64,000 nt of DNA from Rhodoferax sp. AJA081-3 (GTDB lineage: Bacteria > Pseudomonadota > Gammaproteobacteria > Burkholderiales > Burkholderiaceae_C), in contig NZ_CP059068.1 of NCBI RefSeq assembly GCF_017798165.1, positions 5,109,063 to 5,173,062 of the forward strand, in the 5' to 3' direction. The number at the start of each line of letters is the position of its first letter. Position 1 is the first letter of the stretch. Of the stretch, positions 1 to 8,289 are shown piece after piece. Under the pieces are notes generated by a model. It ran no database searches, was not told the DNA's origin, and saw only the letters and a list, made by a program, of their open reading frames with translations. Position numbers and translations under genes: made by a program.

Positions 1-1440
1 TCAGTGAACCGATATCGGCCACTTCTATGGCCTGTACCTGGTCCGTGCTCAGCACGGTAACTTGTTGCGTGGTCAGTGCACCGATTTGTGCGGGCGACAG
101 TGCTGCAATCTGGGCGGGTGTGAGCGCGGCAATGGCAGCGGTGCTCAGGGCCGCAATGCCAGACGTTGGCAACTGGGTGACCGACAGGCCACCACTGGCG
201 GTCAATGCTGCCAGTTGCGCCGTCGTCAAGGCCGCAATCTGTGTGCTGGACAGGGCGGCGACCTGCGTGGTGCTCAGGGCCACCAGATCGCGGGTTTCGA
301 GGGCGGGAATCTGCCGGGTGGTCAGCGCTGCCAGCTGGTCGGTGCTGAGGGCGCCCATGGCGGCGGTGCTCAGCGCCACGATGGCGGCGGTACTGAGCGC
401 GGCAATGTCGGCCGTCTCTATGGCGGCGACCTGGCTGGTGGTCAGGGCGTCAATCTGGGCGGTGGTCAGAACTGCTACCTGGGCCGTGGTGAGTGCCGCA
501 ATCTGCGCGGTGGAAAGGGTTGCTATGGTTGCTGTTCCCAGGGCCGCTATGGCAGCAGTGCTGAGGCCGCTCAGGCTGCTGGTGCCAATTGCTGCAATGG
601 CGCTGGAACCCATGGCGGCCAGCTGGGCGGTGGTCAGCGCGGCGACCTGGCTGCTGGTCAGCGCGGCAATCTGGGTCGACGACAACACGGCAACGTCACG
701 CGTTTCAATGGCGGCCACCTGGCGGGTGACCAGTGCCCGGATCTGGTTGGTGCTCAGTGCGGTGATGTCCGAAGTGTCCAGCGCCACAATGCCTGCGGTC
801 GTCAACGCGGCAAGGTCCGCCGTCTCTATGGCTGCAATCTGGTTGGTGGTCAGCGCGGCGATCTGTCGGGTCGCCAAGGCGGCAAACTGCTCGGTGGTCA
901 GCGCCACAATCTGGTTGGTTGACAGGGAGGCAATGGCGTCTGTACTCAGCGCCGCCGTGGCGGCCGTGCTGAAGGCGCTTATGTCGCTGGTGCCCAAAGC
1001 CGCTATGTCATCGGTGCCCAGCGCTGCCGCCTCCGCCGTGGTCAATGCACGAACCTGGGCGCTTACCAGCGACTCCACCTGGCTGGTGGTCAAGGCCTGG
1101 ATTTGTGCCGTGCTCAGCACCGCAACATCGCGGGTCTCGAGTGCGGCCACCTGGTCGGTCAGCAGGGCGCCCACGTCGGATGTTTCAATGGCTTTGACCT
1201 GCCCCGTGGTCAGCGCCACGATCTGGTCCGTGGTCAGCGACTGGATTTGGTCGGAGCTCAAACCGGCAATGGCAGCGGTGCTCAAAACCGCCACGTCCAC
1301 CAGTTCAAAAGCGGCCAGTTGGCTGCCGGTCAACACGGCGATCTGGTCGCTGGTCAATGCACTTACCTGGGCGGTGGTCAGGGCGGCAATTTCGCTGGTG
1401 GTCATCGCCGCCAGTTGCGCGGTGGTCAGTGCCGATGCGG
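1..1440. repeat. 24-bp tandem repeat array (coding, degenerate)
   Basis: The DNA is a degenerate tandem array of about sixty 24-bp units that encode the octapeptide repeats of the overlapping minus-strand gene. Units differ mainly at third codon positions and at two variable residues, so the array looks selected at protein level rather than newly amplified. There are no unique spacers, which excludes a CRISPR array. Confidence 0.8.
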
Positions 1441-1570
1441 CGTTGGTCGGCGTTGTGGTCTGCGAGGTGGGGGTGGGCGTGGAGCCGTCAATCTCGGGCG
1501 TGTCGGGCGCACGGTCCCGCTGGTTGACATATACGCCAACAGCTGCAAGGACGAATAAAAGTGCGAACAC
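1..1570 (-). CDS. Octapeptide-repeat surface/adhesin-like protein, N-terminal part
   Basis: The minus-strand frame is open from 1570 off the left edge, so the C-terminus is missing. After a stop at 1589-1591 the only usable start is a GTG at 1570. It is followed at once by a hydrophobic segment (FALLFVLAAVGVYV), a signal anchor or signal peptide, then an acidic, Thr/Pro-rich linker. From about residue 44 the protein is an unbroken array of 8-residue units of the type I/V-A-A-L-T/S-T-x-Q, with ET-x-D variants, about 60 visible units. Such arrays occur in very large, poorly characterised bacterial surface proteins. The regular spacing of small and hydrophobic residues suggests a solenoid fold, which is an inference. 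No catalytic motif is visible. No clear ribosome site precedes the GTG, so the start is uncertain. A 516-residue plus-strand reading of the same DNA is an antisense artefact. Confidence 0.75.
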   Translation of the reverse strand, partial: MFALLFVLAAVGVYVNQRDRAPDTPEIDGSTPTPTSQTTTPTNAASALTTAQLAAMTTSEIAALTTAQVSALTSDQIAVLTGSQLAAFELVDVAVLSTAAIAGLSSDQIQSLTTDQIVALTTGQVKAIETSDVGALLTDQVAALETRDVAVLSTAQIQALTTSQVESLVSAQVRALTTAEAAALGTDDIAALGTSDISAFSTAATAALSTDAIASLSTNQIVALTTEQFAALATRQIAALTTNQIAAIETADLAALTTAGIVALDTSDITALSTNQIRALVTRQVAAIETRDVAVLSSTQIAALTSSQVAALTTAQLAAMGSSAIAAIGTSSLSGLSTAAIAALGTATIATLSTAQIAALTTAQVAVLTTAQIDALTTSQVAAIETADIAALSTAAIVALSTAAMGALSTDQLAALTTRQIPALETRDLVALSTTQVAALSSTQIAALTTAQLAALTASGGLSVTQLPTSGIAALSTAAIAALTPAQIAALSPAQIGALTTQQVTVLSTDQVQAIEVADIGSL

Positions 1571-1783
1571 GGGATGACTGTGGTTGGTTTACCTGGCCTG
1601 GCTGCGTGCACCGCTGAGGGAAGCCCAGCACTGCACCCGCCCTACTGAAACAAATAGTAGCGGCTTTATCCGTTATCGTGCAGTTTTCAGCGCCGCTAAA
1701 GGGCGCTCGGAGTCAACTGTCCGGAAACCCAGCCTATTTCTGGCTTTTAGGCCCCCATGCTAACCCACTGCGTGTGGATCGCT

Positions 1784-1830
1784 GCCCCCCGAGGGGGCTA
1801 ATTCGCCTTGGGGCGGCCCGGCGGCGAGTT
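1784..1830 (-). repeat. R3 double-hairpin 3'-end element, copy 1
   Basis: There are two adjacent hairpins. The first is GCCCCC (1784-1789) with GGGGGC (1793-1798) around a 3-nt loop. The second has 8-bp arms 1800-1807 and 1823-1830 around the 15-nt loop TTGGGGCGGCCCGGC. The second hairpin encodes the last residues (SPPGRPKAN) of the minus-strand hydrolase, and the first lies just after its stop, where it could act as a terminator stem. A second copy with the same loop but different, compensating arms lies at 58575-58621. Confidence 0.7.
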
Positions 1831-2631
1831 GTCCATATTGCGCAGCGCTGCCTCAATGGCGGCACCGGTGGCCTCGGGTTTTTCCATCGGAAAGAGGTGG
1901 CTGCCATCCAGCATCAGGATGCGGCCTTTGGTGACTTTTTCGGTCATGGCCATGCCAACCTGCTTCATCTCGTGGGAGGCCAAACCGCCGATAAAACTGA
2001 CCGGGCATTTGACCGGGTGGCGGGTCAGCAGGCGTTCCAGGTTGTCGGGCAGGGTGTTGTAGAACTGGGTTTCCACTTCGCGGTCAAAGCTCAGAACCCG
2101 TTTGCCGTCAGCGTCCAGGGTGCCATGGGTCACGTAGTCCATCAGCACCGTATCGTCCCATTTGGCAAAGGCCTTCTTATGGCGAAAGTGCTCAAACGCG
2201 GCCTGCACCGATGGCCAGGTGTTGCGGCGCTTTTGGCTCACGGCGCCGGGCGACAAAGAGCCAAACATCTGCGTGGTCTTCATGACCCCCAGGGCGGTGG
2301 AGCGCCAGCCCCCGACGATAGGTGAATCAATCAACACCACACCACGTGCCAACTGGGGATTGCGGGCCGCCGCCATCAGGCTCAAAAACCCGCCCAAGGA
2401 ATGGCCGACCAGCCAGGCCGGTTCGCCTGTTTTGTCGGTCACACCTTGTGCAAAGTCCAGCAACTGCTGCACCACATGGGGCCAGTTGTTGCTGACGGGG
2501 TAACGTGGGTCATGGCCGTATTTTTCAATGGCCTTGACGGCGAATCCCCGTGCCCGCAGGTCCTTGAACAGCACCTTGTAGGTGCTGGCCGGAAAGCTGT
2601 TGGCGTGTGAAAAGATGATGGTGTTGGGCAT
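1798..2631 (-). CDS. Alpha/beta-fold hydrolase
   Basis: The 277-residue protein belongs to the alpha/beta hydrolase superfamily. An early strand with FSHANSFPAS provides an oxyanion-type HxN motif. The nucleophile elbow is GHSLGG (Ser78). The late catalytic His is in DGSHLFP (about His245), with a preceding Asp in the same loop. No signal peptide or membrane segment is visible, so it is probably a cytoplasmic esterase or related hydrolase; the substrate cannot be read from sequence. The start ATG at 2631 gives a normal family length. The last ten codons are formed by the R3 hairpin element, so the extreme C-terminus is probably not conserved. The Anbu gene ends 26 bp upstream on the same strand, so the two may be cotranscribed. 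Confidence 0.85.
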   Translation of the reverse strand: MPNTIIFSHANSFPASTYKVLFKDLRARGFAVKAIEKYGHDPRYPVSNNWPHVVQQLLDFAQGVTDKTGEPAWLVGHSLGGFLSLMAAARNPQLARGVVLIDSPIVGGWRSTALGVMKTTQMFGSLSPGAVSQKRRNTWPSVQAAFEHFRHKKAFAKWDDTVLMDYVTHGTLDADGKRVLSFDREVETQFYNTLPDNLERLLTRHPVKCPVSFIGGLASHEMKQVGMAMTEKVTKGRILMLDGSHLFPMEKPEATGAAIEAALRNMDNSPPGRPKAN

Positions 2632-2656
2632 GGCAGACTTCAGGGCGCAACGGGCT

Positions 2657-3484
2657 TCAGATCAGTTTCTCTTGCGGCGTCGAGATCTTGCGCAGCGGCG
2701 CACTACGGGCCGAGCCCACCAGCAGGGGCACCATGGTCTGGCCACCATCCCACATGGGGTCTTCTATGCTGTCAAACACCTCGCGCAGCTTTTGCCCCCA
2801 GTTGTCGTGCAGCATCTTGAAATAGGGGTTGTGCTCGTCGATGCACACAATGCGGTTGCTCTGTAGCTGGTTGGCCTCGTACACCACCATGTCCATGGGT
2901 AGGCCCACCGAGAGGTTGGACTTGAGGGTGGAGTCCATGGAGACCAGCGCACACTTGGCCGCTTCGTCCAGCGGTGTGTTGGGGGTGATGACACGGTCCA
3001 GCACGGGTTTGCCGTATTTGGATTCACCAACCTGGAAGTAGGGCGTCTCGGGTGTGGCCTCGATAAAGTTGCCGGCCGAATACACCTGGAACAGGCGCAT
3101 GCCCTCGCCATTGATCTGGCCGCCAAAAATCAGCGACACATTGAAATCGACCCCGGCCTGCTGCAGCGACACGGCGTCACGCTCGTGCACGCGGCGTATG
3201 GCGGCACCCAGCACACGGGCCGCGTCAAACATGCTTCTGGCATTCCAGATGGTGATGCCTTCGTCGTGTTCGTTGTCTTTGAGCCGCTCGACCTGCAGGA
3301 TCTCGCGCACCGACTGCGAGATGCTCAGGTTGCCCGCAGACAACAGCACCATGAAGCGGTCGCCCGGGCGCTCGTAGACGATCATCTTGCGGAAGGTGCT
3401 GATCTGGTCCAAGCCGGCATTGGTGCGGGAGTCGGAGAGGAACACCAGGCCAGCGTTGAGTTTGATGGCTACGCAGTAAGTCAT
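2657..3484 (-). CDS. Anbu-type proteasome-like Ntn hydrolase
   Basis: This 275-residue protein begins MTYCVAIKLNAGLVFLSDSR, which matches the bacterial Anbu (ancestral proteasome beta-like) family. After Met removal the N-terminal Thr1 would be the nucleophile. Asp17 (in SDSR) and Lys32 (in TFRKM) sit where proteasome beta subunits have their catalytic Asp17 and Lys33. The ATG at 3484 was chosen because it places this Thr at position 2; an upstream in-frame extension of 56 codons has no homology-like content. Related Anbu genes often lie with a transglutaminase-like protein, an alpha-E protein and an ATP-grasp protein, and none of these is visible here. The BPH family of betaproteobacterial proteasome homologues is the alternative assignment. 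The gene is divergent from the chemotaxis receptor. Confidence 0.85.
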   Translation of the reverse strand: MTYCVAIKLNAGLVFLSDSRTNAGLDQISTFRKMIVYERPGDRFMVLLSAGNLSISQSVREILQVERLKDNEHDEGITIWNARSMFDAARVLGAAIRRVHERDAVSLQQAGVDFNVSLIFGGQINGEGMRLFQVYSAGNFIEATPETPYFQVGESKYGKPVLDRVITPNTPLDEAAKCALVSMDSTLKSNLSVGLPMDMVVYEANQLQSNRIVCIDEHNPYFKMLHDNWGQKLREVFDSIEDPMWDGGQTMVPLLVGSARSAPLRKISTPQEKLI

Positions 3485-3651
3485 GGTCGGTCCAGGTTGC
3501 CTAGGGGAAATACCTAGAGTGTATCGGGGCTGGCATGCGCAAAGAACTTTGCGCTTTGCGCCCTTTTGTGCAATGCTGGAAGTTCGCGGTGTGGCCTTGC
3601 AATCCGCAACTGCCACCAAGGTTTCTTCCGTGTTTCCATAGAAAGCAAGCA

Positions 3652-5397
3652 ATGAAAAATCTCAAGATTTCGGTTCGCCTGTACATGCTGATTGCCGTGA
3701 TGTCCGCCATCATGCTGGTCTTGGGGCTGTTTGGCCTGCGCGGTTTGGACCAGACCAATGACGGCTTGAGAACCGTGTACGAGGACCGAACGGTGCCGCT
3801 GGGAATATTGTCCGACGTGCAAACCTTGCTGTTGGAGAACCGCATTGCATTGCTCAGCATGGTGGCGAGCGCCACACCAGAGGAACTGCAGCGCGGCGTG
3901 GCCGATCTGGAGAAAAATTCGACAGAAATAGACAGACTGTGGACGCTCTACTCCTCCACCAAGGCTACGCCTGAGGAGGAGAAAGTAGCCAAACAGATGA
4001 CAGAAGACCGCGCCAAATTCCGAGCGGAGGCAATGGCACCAACTGTTGCAGCCCTCAAGGCAGGCAACTATGACGAAGCCAAAAAACTGAGTTTCGAAAA
4101 AGTGCGCCCGTTGTATGTGCCGATCCGCAAGGCAATCGCCGCACTCAACGATATACAGATTGCCGAGGCCAAGGCCGAGTTTGAGGCGGCACAGTCGCGC
4201 TTCAGTACCGCGCGCATGGTGTCATGGGCGCTGATACTGGGTGGTGTGGCCTTTGCAGTCGCGTTTGGCTGGGTCCTGATCGGTGGCATCACGCGTGATT
4301 TGGCCCAGGCCATGCAGGCCACCACCGCCGTGGAGCAGGGCGACCTGACCTTCCCTATACGTGCCGACAGCAAAGACGAAATTGGCCAGCTGCTGCGTTC
4401 CTTGCTCGGGATGCAGGCCGGTCTGGTCAAGGTGGTGTCCAACGTGCGCAGCGGGTCTGAAAGTGTGGCCACGGCCAGCGCGGAGATCGCCCAGGGTAAC
4501 AACGACCTGTCGGCGCGTACCGAGCAACAGGCCAGCGCGCTGGAGGAAACTGCCGCTTCCATGGAAGAACTGTCATCCACCGTCAAGCAAAACGCCGATT
4601 CGGCACGGCAGGCCAACCAGTTGGCCATGAATGCATCCACCGTGGCCGTGCGGGGTGGTGAAGTGGTGGGCCAGGTGGTGGAGACCATGAAAGGCATTAA
4701 CGATGCCAGCCGCAAGATCAGCGACATCATCAGCGTGATCGACGGCATCGCCTTCCAGACCAATATCCTGGCGCTGAACGCGGCGGTGGAGGCGGCACGG
4801 GCTGGCGAGCAGGGCCGTGGTTTTGCGGTGGTGGCGTCGGAAGTGCGCTCGCTGGCGGGCCGTTCTGCGGAGGCTGCCAAAGAAATCAAGGCGCTGATCA
4901 ACGCCAGTGTGGAGCGGGTGGAGCAGGGTACAGCGCTGGTGGATCAGGCTGGCACCACCATGACCGAGGTGGTGAGCTCGATCAAACGGGTGACGGATTT
5001 GATGGGTGAAATCAGCGCTGCCAGCAACGAGCAGTCAGCCGGTGTCAACCAGGTGGGCGAGGCCGTGGTGCAGATGGACCAGGTCACCCAACAAAACGCC
5101 GCGCTGGTGGAAGAGATGGCTGCTGCCGCCAGCAGCCTGCAAAACCAGGCCGCTGACCTGGTGCAAGTGGTGGCGGTCTTTAAACTGGGCGCTGCTGACC
5201 ATGCGGGCGCCCATGCACCCCGCCGTGCCCCCACCACAGCACCCAAGGCCCCGCCTAAAGCGGCACTGGGCAAGTCGGCTCCACCAAAATCTGCACCACG
5301 CAGCATCCCAAAGTCCACTAGTGACGGCGCCAAACCGCTGGGCATTGCGCAGAACAAGGCCGCAGACAAGGGCAATGACGACTGGGAGTCGTTTTAA
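3652..5397 (+). CDS. Methyl-accepting chemotaxis protein
   Basis: The 581-residue transmembrane receptor has TM1 at about residues 10-30, a periplasmic four-helix-bundle sensor region (about 31-188), TM2 (about 188-212), a HAMP linker (about 212-265) and a long cytoplasmic signalling coiled coil. The highly conserved hairpin tip that binds CheA/CheW ([18 protein letters not shown]) is near residue 370. The tail is Ala/Pro/Lys-rich and ends in DDWESF, resembling the WxxF pentapeptide that tethers CheR and CheB in enteric receptors. The ATG at 3652 follows a purine-rich stretch; an upstream in-frame ATG at 3535 only adds a non-membrane extension. The ligand is unknown. The stop codon directly abuts the end of mutS with no base between. 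Confidence 0.93.
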   Translation: MKNLKISVRLYMLIAVMSAIMLVLGLFGLRGLDQTNDGLRTVYEDRTVPLGILSDVQTLLLENRIALLSMVASATPEELQRGVADLEKNSTEIDRLWTLYSSTKATPEEEKVAKQMTEDRAKFRAEAMAPTVAALKAGNYDEAKKLSFEKVRPLYVPIRKAIAALNDIQIAEAKAEFEAAQSRFSTARMVSWALILGGVAFAVAFGWVLIGGITRDLAQAMQATTAVEQGDLTFPIRADSKDEIGQLLRSLLGMQAGLVKVVSNVRSGSESVATASAEIAQGNNDLSARTEQQASALEETAASMEELSSTVKQNADSARQANQLAMNASTVAVRGGEVVGQVVETMKGINDASRKISDIISVIDGIAFQTNILALNAAVEAARAGEQGRGFAVVASEVRSLAGRSAEAAKEIKALINASVERVEQGTALVDQAGTTMTEVVSSIKRVTDLMGEISAASNEQSAGVNQVGEAVVQMDQVTQQNAALVEEMAAAASSLQNQAADLVQVVAVFKLGAADHAGAHAPRRAPTTAPKAPPKAALGKSAPPKSAPRSIPKSTSDGAKPLGIAQNKAADKGNDDWESF

Positions 5398-8130
5398 CTA
5401 GTTGCCACTGCTTCCGCCCGCCAAAGCCTTCAGCTGGTACAGCGCCTCCAGCGCCTCCCGCGGGCTCAAGGCATCCGGGTTGATAGCTGCCAGGCGCATA
5501 TCCAGCGCCGAAGCGGCAATGGTTTCGGCAGCGGGGGGCGCGGCAAACAAATCCACCTGGGCCTGGGATTCCGTGGCCTGTAGCTCCAGAGCGTCCAGTG
5601 TGTGGCGCGCCTGGTTCAGCACCCCGGCGGGCATGCCTGCCAGGCGGGCCACCTGTATGCCATAACTCTTGCTGGCCGGGCCACTCTGGATTTCGTGCAG
5701 GAAGACGATGTCGCGGCCCGACTCGGTGGCGCTCACGTGCACATTCAGCGCGCTGTGGTGGGTGGCAGGGAATTCGGTCAGCTCGAAGTAGTGTGTGGCA
5801 AACAGCGTGAAGGCCTGGGTCTTGTCGTGCAGCTGTGTGGCAATGGCCGATGCCAGGGCCAGGCCGTCAAAGGTGGAGGTGCCGCGGCCAATCTCGTCCA
5901 TCAGCACCAAGGAATGGGGCGTGGCCGCGTGCAGGATTTGCGCGGCCTCGGTCATCTCCAGCATGAAGGTGGACTGGGCGTTGGCCAGGTCGTCTGCCGC
6001 GCCGATGCGGGTGTGGATGGCGTCGATCGGCCCCAGGCGGCAGGCGGCTGCGGGCACATAACTGCCAACCGATGCCAACAGCACGATCAGCGCGACCTGG
6101 CGCATATAGGTGGATTTACCACCCATATTGGGGCCGGTGATGATCTGCAATCGCTGCTTGGGACCCAGGCGCGTGTCGTTGGCAATGAAGTTGCCGCTGG
6201 ACAGTTCGGCCAGCCGCGCCTGGACCACCGGGTGACGGCCCTGGGTGATGTCTATGCAGGGCTCCACCGCAAACTTCGGTGCACACCAGTCCAGCGTCAG
6301 TGAACGTTCGGCCAGCGCACACAGTGCATCCAGCGCGGCCAGCGCACGCGCCGTGCGGGTCAGCACGGGCACAAAGGCCTGAAGGCGGTCCAGCACCTGC
6401 TCAAACAGCCACTTCTCCCGCGCCAGCGCGCGCTCCTGGGCGCTCAAGGCCTTGTCTTCAAACGCCTTCAGCTCGGGGGTGATGAAGCGTTCGGCATTTT
6501 TCAAAGTCTGGCGGCGGCGGTAGTCGTCGGGCACCTTGTCGGCCTGGCCCTGGGTCACTTCTATATAGAAACCATGCACCTTGTTGAACTGCACGCGCAG
6601 GTTGCTGATGCCGGTGCGGGCCCGCTCGCGGGTCTCCAAGTCCAGCAAAAAGTCGTCGCAGTTGGTCTGGATGGCACGCAGCTCGTCCAGCTCGGCATCA
6701 AAACCGGTGGCGATGACACCACCGTCGCGCACCAGGGCTGCGGGCTCGGCGGCAATAGCCTGCAGCAGCAGGGCGGCGCAGTCCGGCGGAGGCAACAGGT
6801 CGAGCGCAATGCCAGACAGCAGCCCCTCGGGAAGGCTATTTGGCTGCGGACTCTGCGCAGGTAAAGAAGGAGCCCGCGTAGCGGGCGGGTGACACGGAGC
6901 AGAGTCCGCAGCCAAATAGCCTTCCAGTCCCCGCAAATGCTGCGCAAGATGCTCTGTTTTTTGTAGCGTAACCACCAGGGCAACCAGTTCGCGCGGTCGC
7001 ACCTGGCGCAGCGCAGTGCGGGCCGTGATACGTTCCACATCCGCGCTGCCCTTCAGTTGCAGGCGCAGGCCCTGCCACAGCGCCAGCGATGACGACTGTA
7101 AAGTGCCGCTGCGCAGTGTGGCAATCGCATCCAGCCGCTGTTGCGCCTGCGCGCGGTCGCGCCGGGGCGTCAGCAGCCAGCTCTTGAGCATGCGGCTGCC
7201 CATGCCGGTCATGCAGGTGTCCAACAACGAGAACAGCGTGGGCGAGTCTTCGCCGCGCAGGGTCTGGACCAGTTCCAGGTTGCGCCGGGTGGTAGGCGGC
7301 AGGTCGATCAATTCACCATCACGCTGCACCTGCACGGCGCTGATGTGGGTCAGCGCGCGACCCTGGGTGTGTTCGGCATAACCCAGCAGTGCGGCGCAGG
7401 CGGCGTGGGCCAGCGGCAGGTCTTGGGCATTCCAGCTGGCCAGGCTGGCGGCTTGCAATGCGTCCAGCAGCTTGCGCTGGCCCAGTGCGGGGTCAAACTG
7501 CCATTCGGGTCTGGCGGTGGTGTACAGCGGGTTGGTGCCACTACTGGTCATGCGCAGGCGCTTGAGCCGGTCTTCAAAGGCCTGGGTGGCACCGGCGCTG
7601 TAGGCCAGTTCGCTGGGGCTGACACGGGCCACCCACTCGGGCACGGCGTCAGGCGTGCATTCGGCCAGGTGCACCACGCCCTGGGTCACACTGAGCCAGG
7701 CCAGGCCGCAGCGGTTGCGCGGGCCCTGGTGCACGGCCATCAGCACGGATTCGGACTTTTCGCTGAGCAACTCGGCATCGACCAGCGTGCCGGGGGTTAC
7801 GACACGTACCACTTTGCGCTCCACTGGGCCCTTGCCGGTGACTTCGCCCACCTGTTCACAGATGGCGACCGATTCACCGTGGCGAATCAGCTTGGCCAGG
7901 TAACCCTCCATGGCGTGGAAGGGCACACCGGCCATGACCACCGGCTCACCAGCAGACTGGCCGCGTTGGGTCAGCGTGATGTCCAGCAAGCGCGCGGCCT
8001 TCTCGGCATCGCCATAAAACATCTCGTAAAAATCACCCATGCGGTAGAAGAGCAGGGTGTTGGGGTGCGCAGCCTTGAGACCAAGGTACTGCTGCATCAT
8101 GGGGGTGTGTTGCTTGTCGGCGTCGCTCAT
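5398..8130 (-). CDS. mutS: DNA mismatch repair ATPase MutS
   Basis: The 910-residue MutS recognises mismatches and small loops and recruits MutL. Visible features are the mismatch-binding F-x-E motif in GDFYEMF near residue 37, the clamp/lever helices, and the C-terminal ATPase with Walker [10 protein letters not shown], Walker [13 protein letters not shown] and the following conserved His region. The start was set at the ATG at 8130 ([16 protein letters not shown]); the much longer open frame upstream is antisense to the GGDEF/EAL gene. About residues 402-434 are encoded by the R2 palindromic repeat, which adds a Pro/Ala-rich stretch while keeping the frame, so the protein is slightly longer than usual. 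It probably remains functional, because all catalytic motifs are intact. Confidence 0.97.
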   Translation of the reverse strand: MSDADKQHTPMMQQYLGLKAAHPNTLLFYRMGDFYEMFYGDAEKAARLLDITLTQRGQSAGEPVVMAGVPFHAMEGYLAKLIRHGESVAICEQVGEVTGKGPVERKVVRVVTPGTLVDAELLSEKSESVLMAVHQGPRNRCGLAWLSVTQGVVHLAECTPDAVPEWVARVSPSELAYSAGATQAFEDRLKRLRMTSSGTNPLYTTARPEWQFDPALGQRKLLDALQAASLASWNAQDLPLAHAACAALLGYAEHTQGRALTHISAVQVQRDGELIDLPPTTRRNLELVQTLRGEDSPTLFSLLDTCMTGMGSRMLKSWLLTPRRDRAQAQQRLDAIATLRSGTLQSSSLALWQGLRLQLKGSADVERITARTALRQVRPRELVALVVTLQKTEHLAQHLRGLEGYLAADSAPCHPPATRAPSLPAQSPQPNSLPEGLLSGIALDLLPPPDCAALLLQAIAAEPAALVRDGGVIATGFDAELDELRAIQTNCDDFLLDLETRERARTGISNLRVQFNKVHGFYIEVTQGQADKVPDDYRRRQTLKNAERFITPELKAFEDKALSAQERALAREKWLFEQVLDRLQAFVPVLTRTARALAALDALCALAERSLTLDWCAPKFAVEPCIDITQGRHPVVQARLAELSSGNFIANDTRLGPKQRLQIITGPNMGGKSTYMRQVALIVLLASVGSYVPAAACRLGPIDAIHTRIGAADDLANAQSTFMLEMTEAAQILHAATPHSLVLMDEIGRGTSTFDGLALASAIATQLHDKTQAFTLFATHYFELTEFPATHHSALNVHVSATESGRDIVFLHEIQSGPASKSYGIQVARLAGMPAGVLNQARHTLDALELQATESQAQVDLFAAPPAAETIAASALDMRLAAINPDALSPREALEALYQLKALAGGSSGN
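6830..6925. repeat. R2 long-stem hairpin element, copy 1 (inside mutS)
   Basis: There is a perfect 27-bp inverted repeat: arms 6830-6856 and 6899-6925, separated by a 42-nt loop (6857-6898). The loop contains its own small hairpin (CCCGC...GCGGG). The loop matches the loop of the copy at 33092-33181 at about 38 of 42 positions, whereas the arms share only the innermost TGC/GCA. The element lies in frame inside mutS. Confidence 0.85.
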
Positions 8131-8289
8131 GCCGGGGAGTCTATCAACTGCGCCGAGCGGGGCGCAGTGTCTTTTATGGGTAATCGGTGCTACGCTAATG
8201 GCAGCCATCCACCGCAGGAGCCTGCTTTGAACCCTTTGCCATTCGACGCTGAACACCGCAAGGGCTCCTGCCAGATTTGAAAGCCATCG

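Noticed and set aside
1..1440. The 24-bp periodicity as a CRISPR array
   Set aside because: There are no unique spacers and no cas genes; the period is a multiple of three and encodes an octapeptide.
27..1577. A 516-residue plus-strand open frame of Ala/Val-rich sequence
   Set aside because: It is the reverse complement of a regular octapeptide-repeat frame on the minus strand that has a signal anchor and protein-like repeats; the plus reading has no start context or domain.
1647..1705. A possible ninth R1 repeat with CTACT...AGTAGC and TGCAG
   Set aside because: It lacks the GGGGGCTA core and the flanking landmarks are too short to distinguish from chance.
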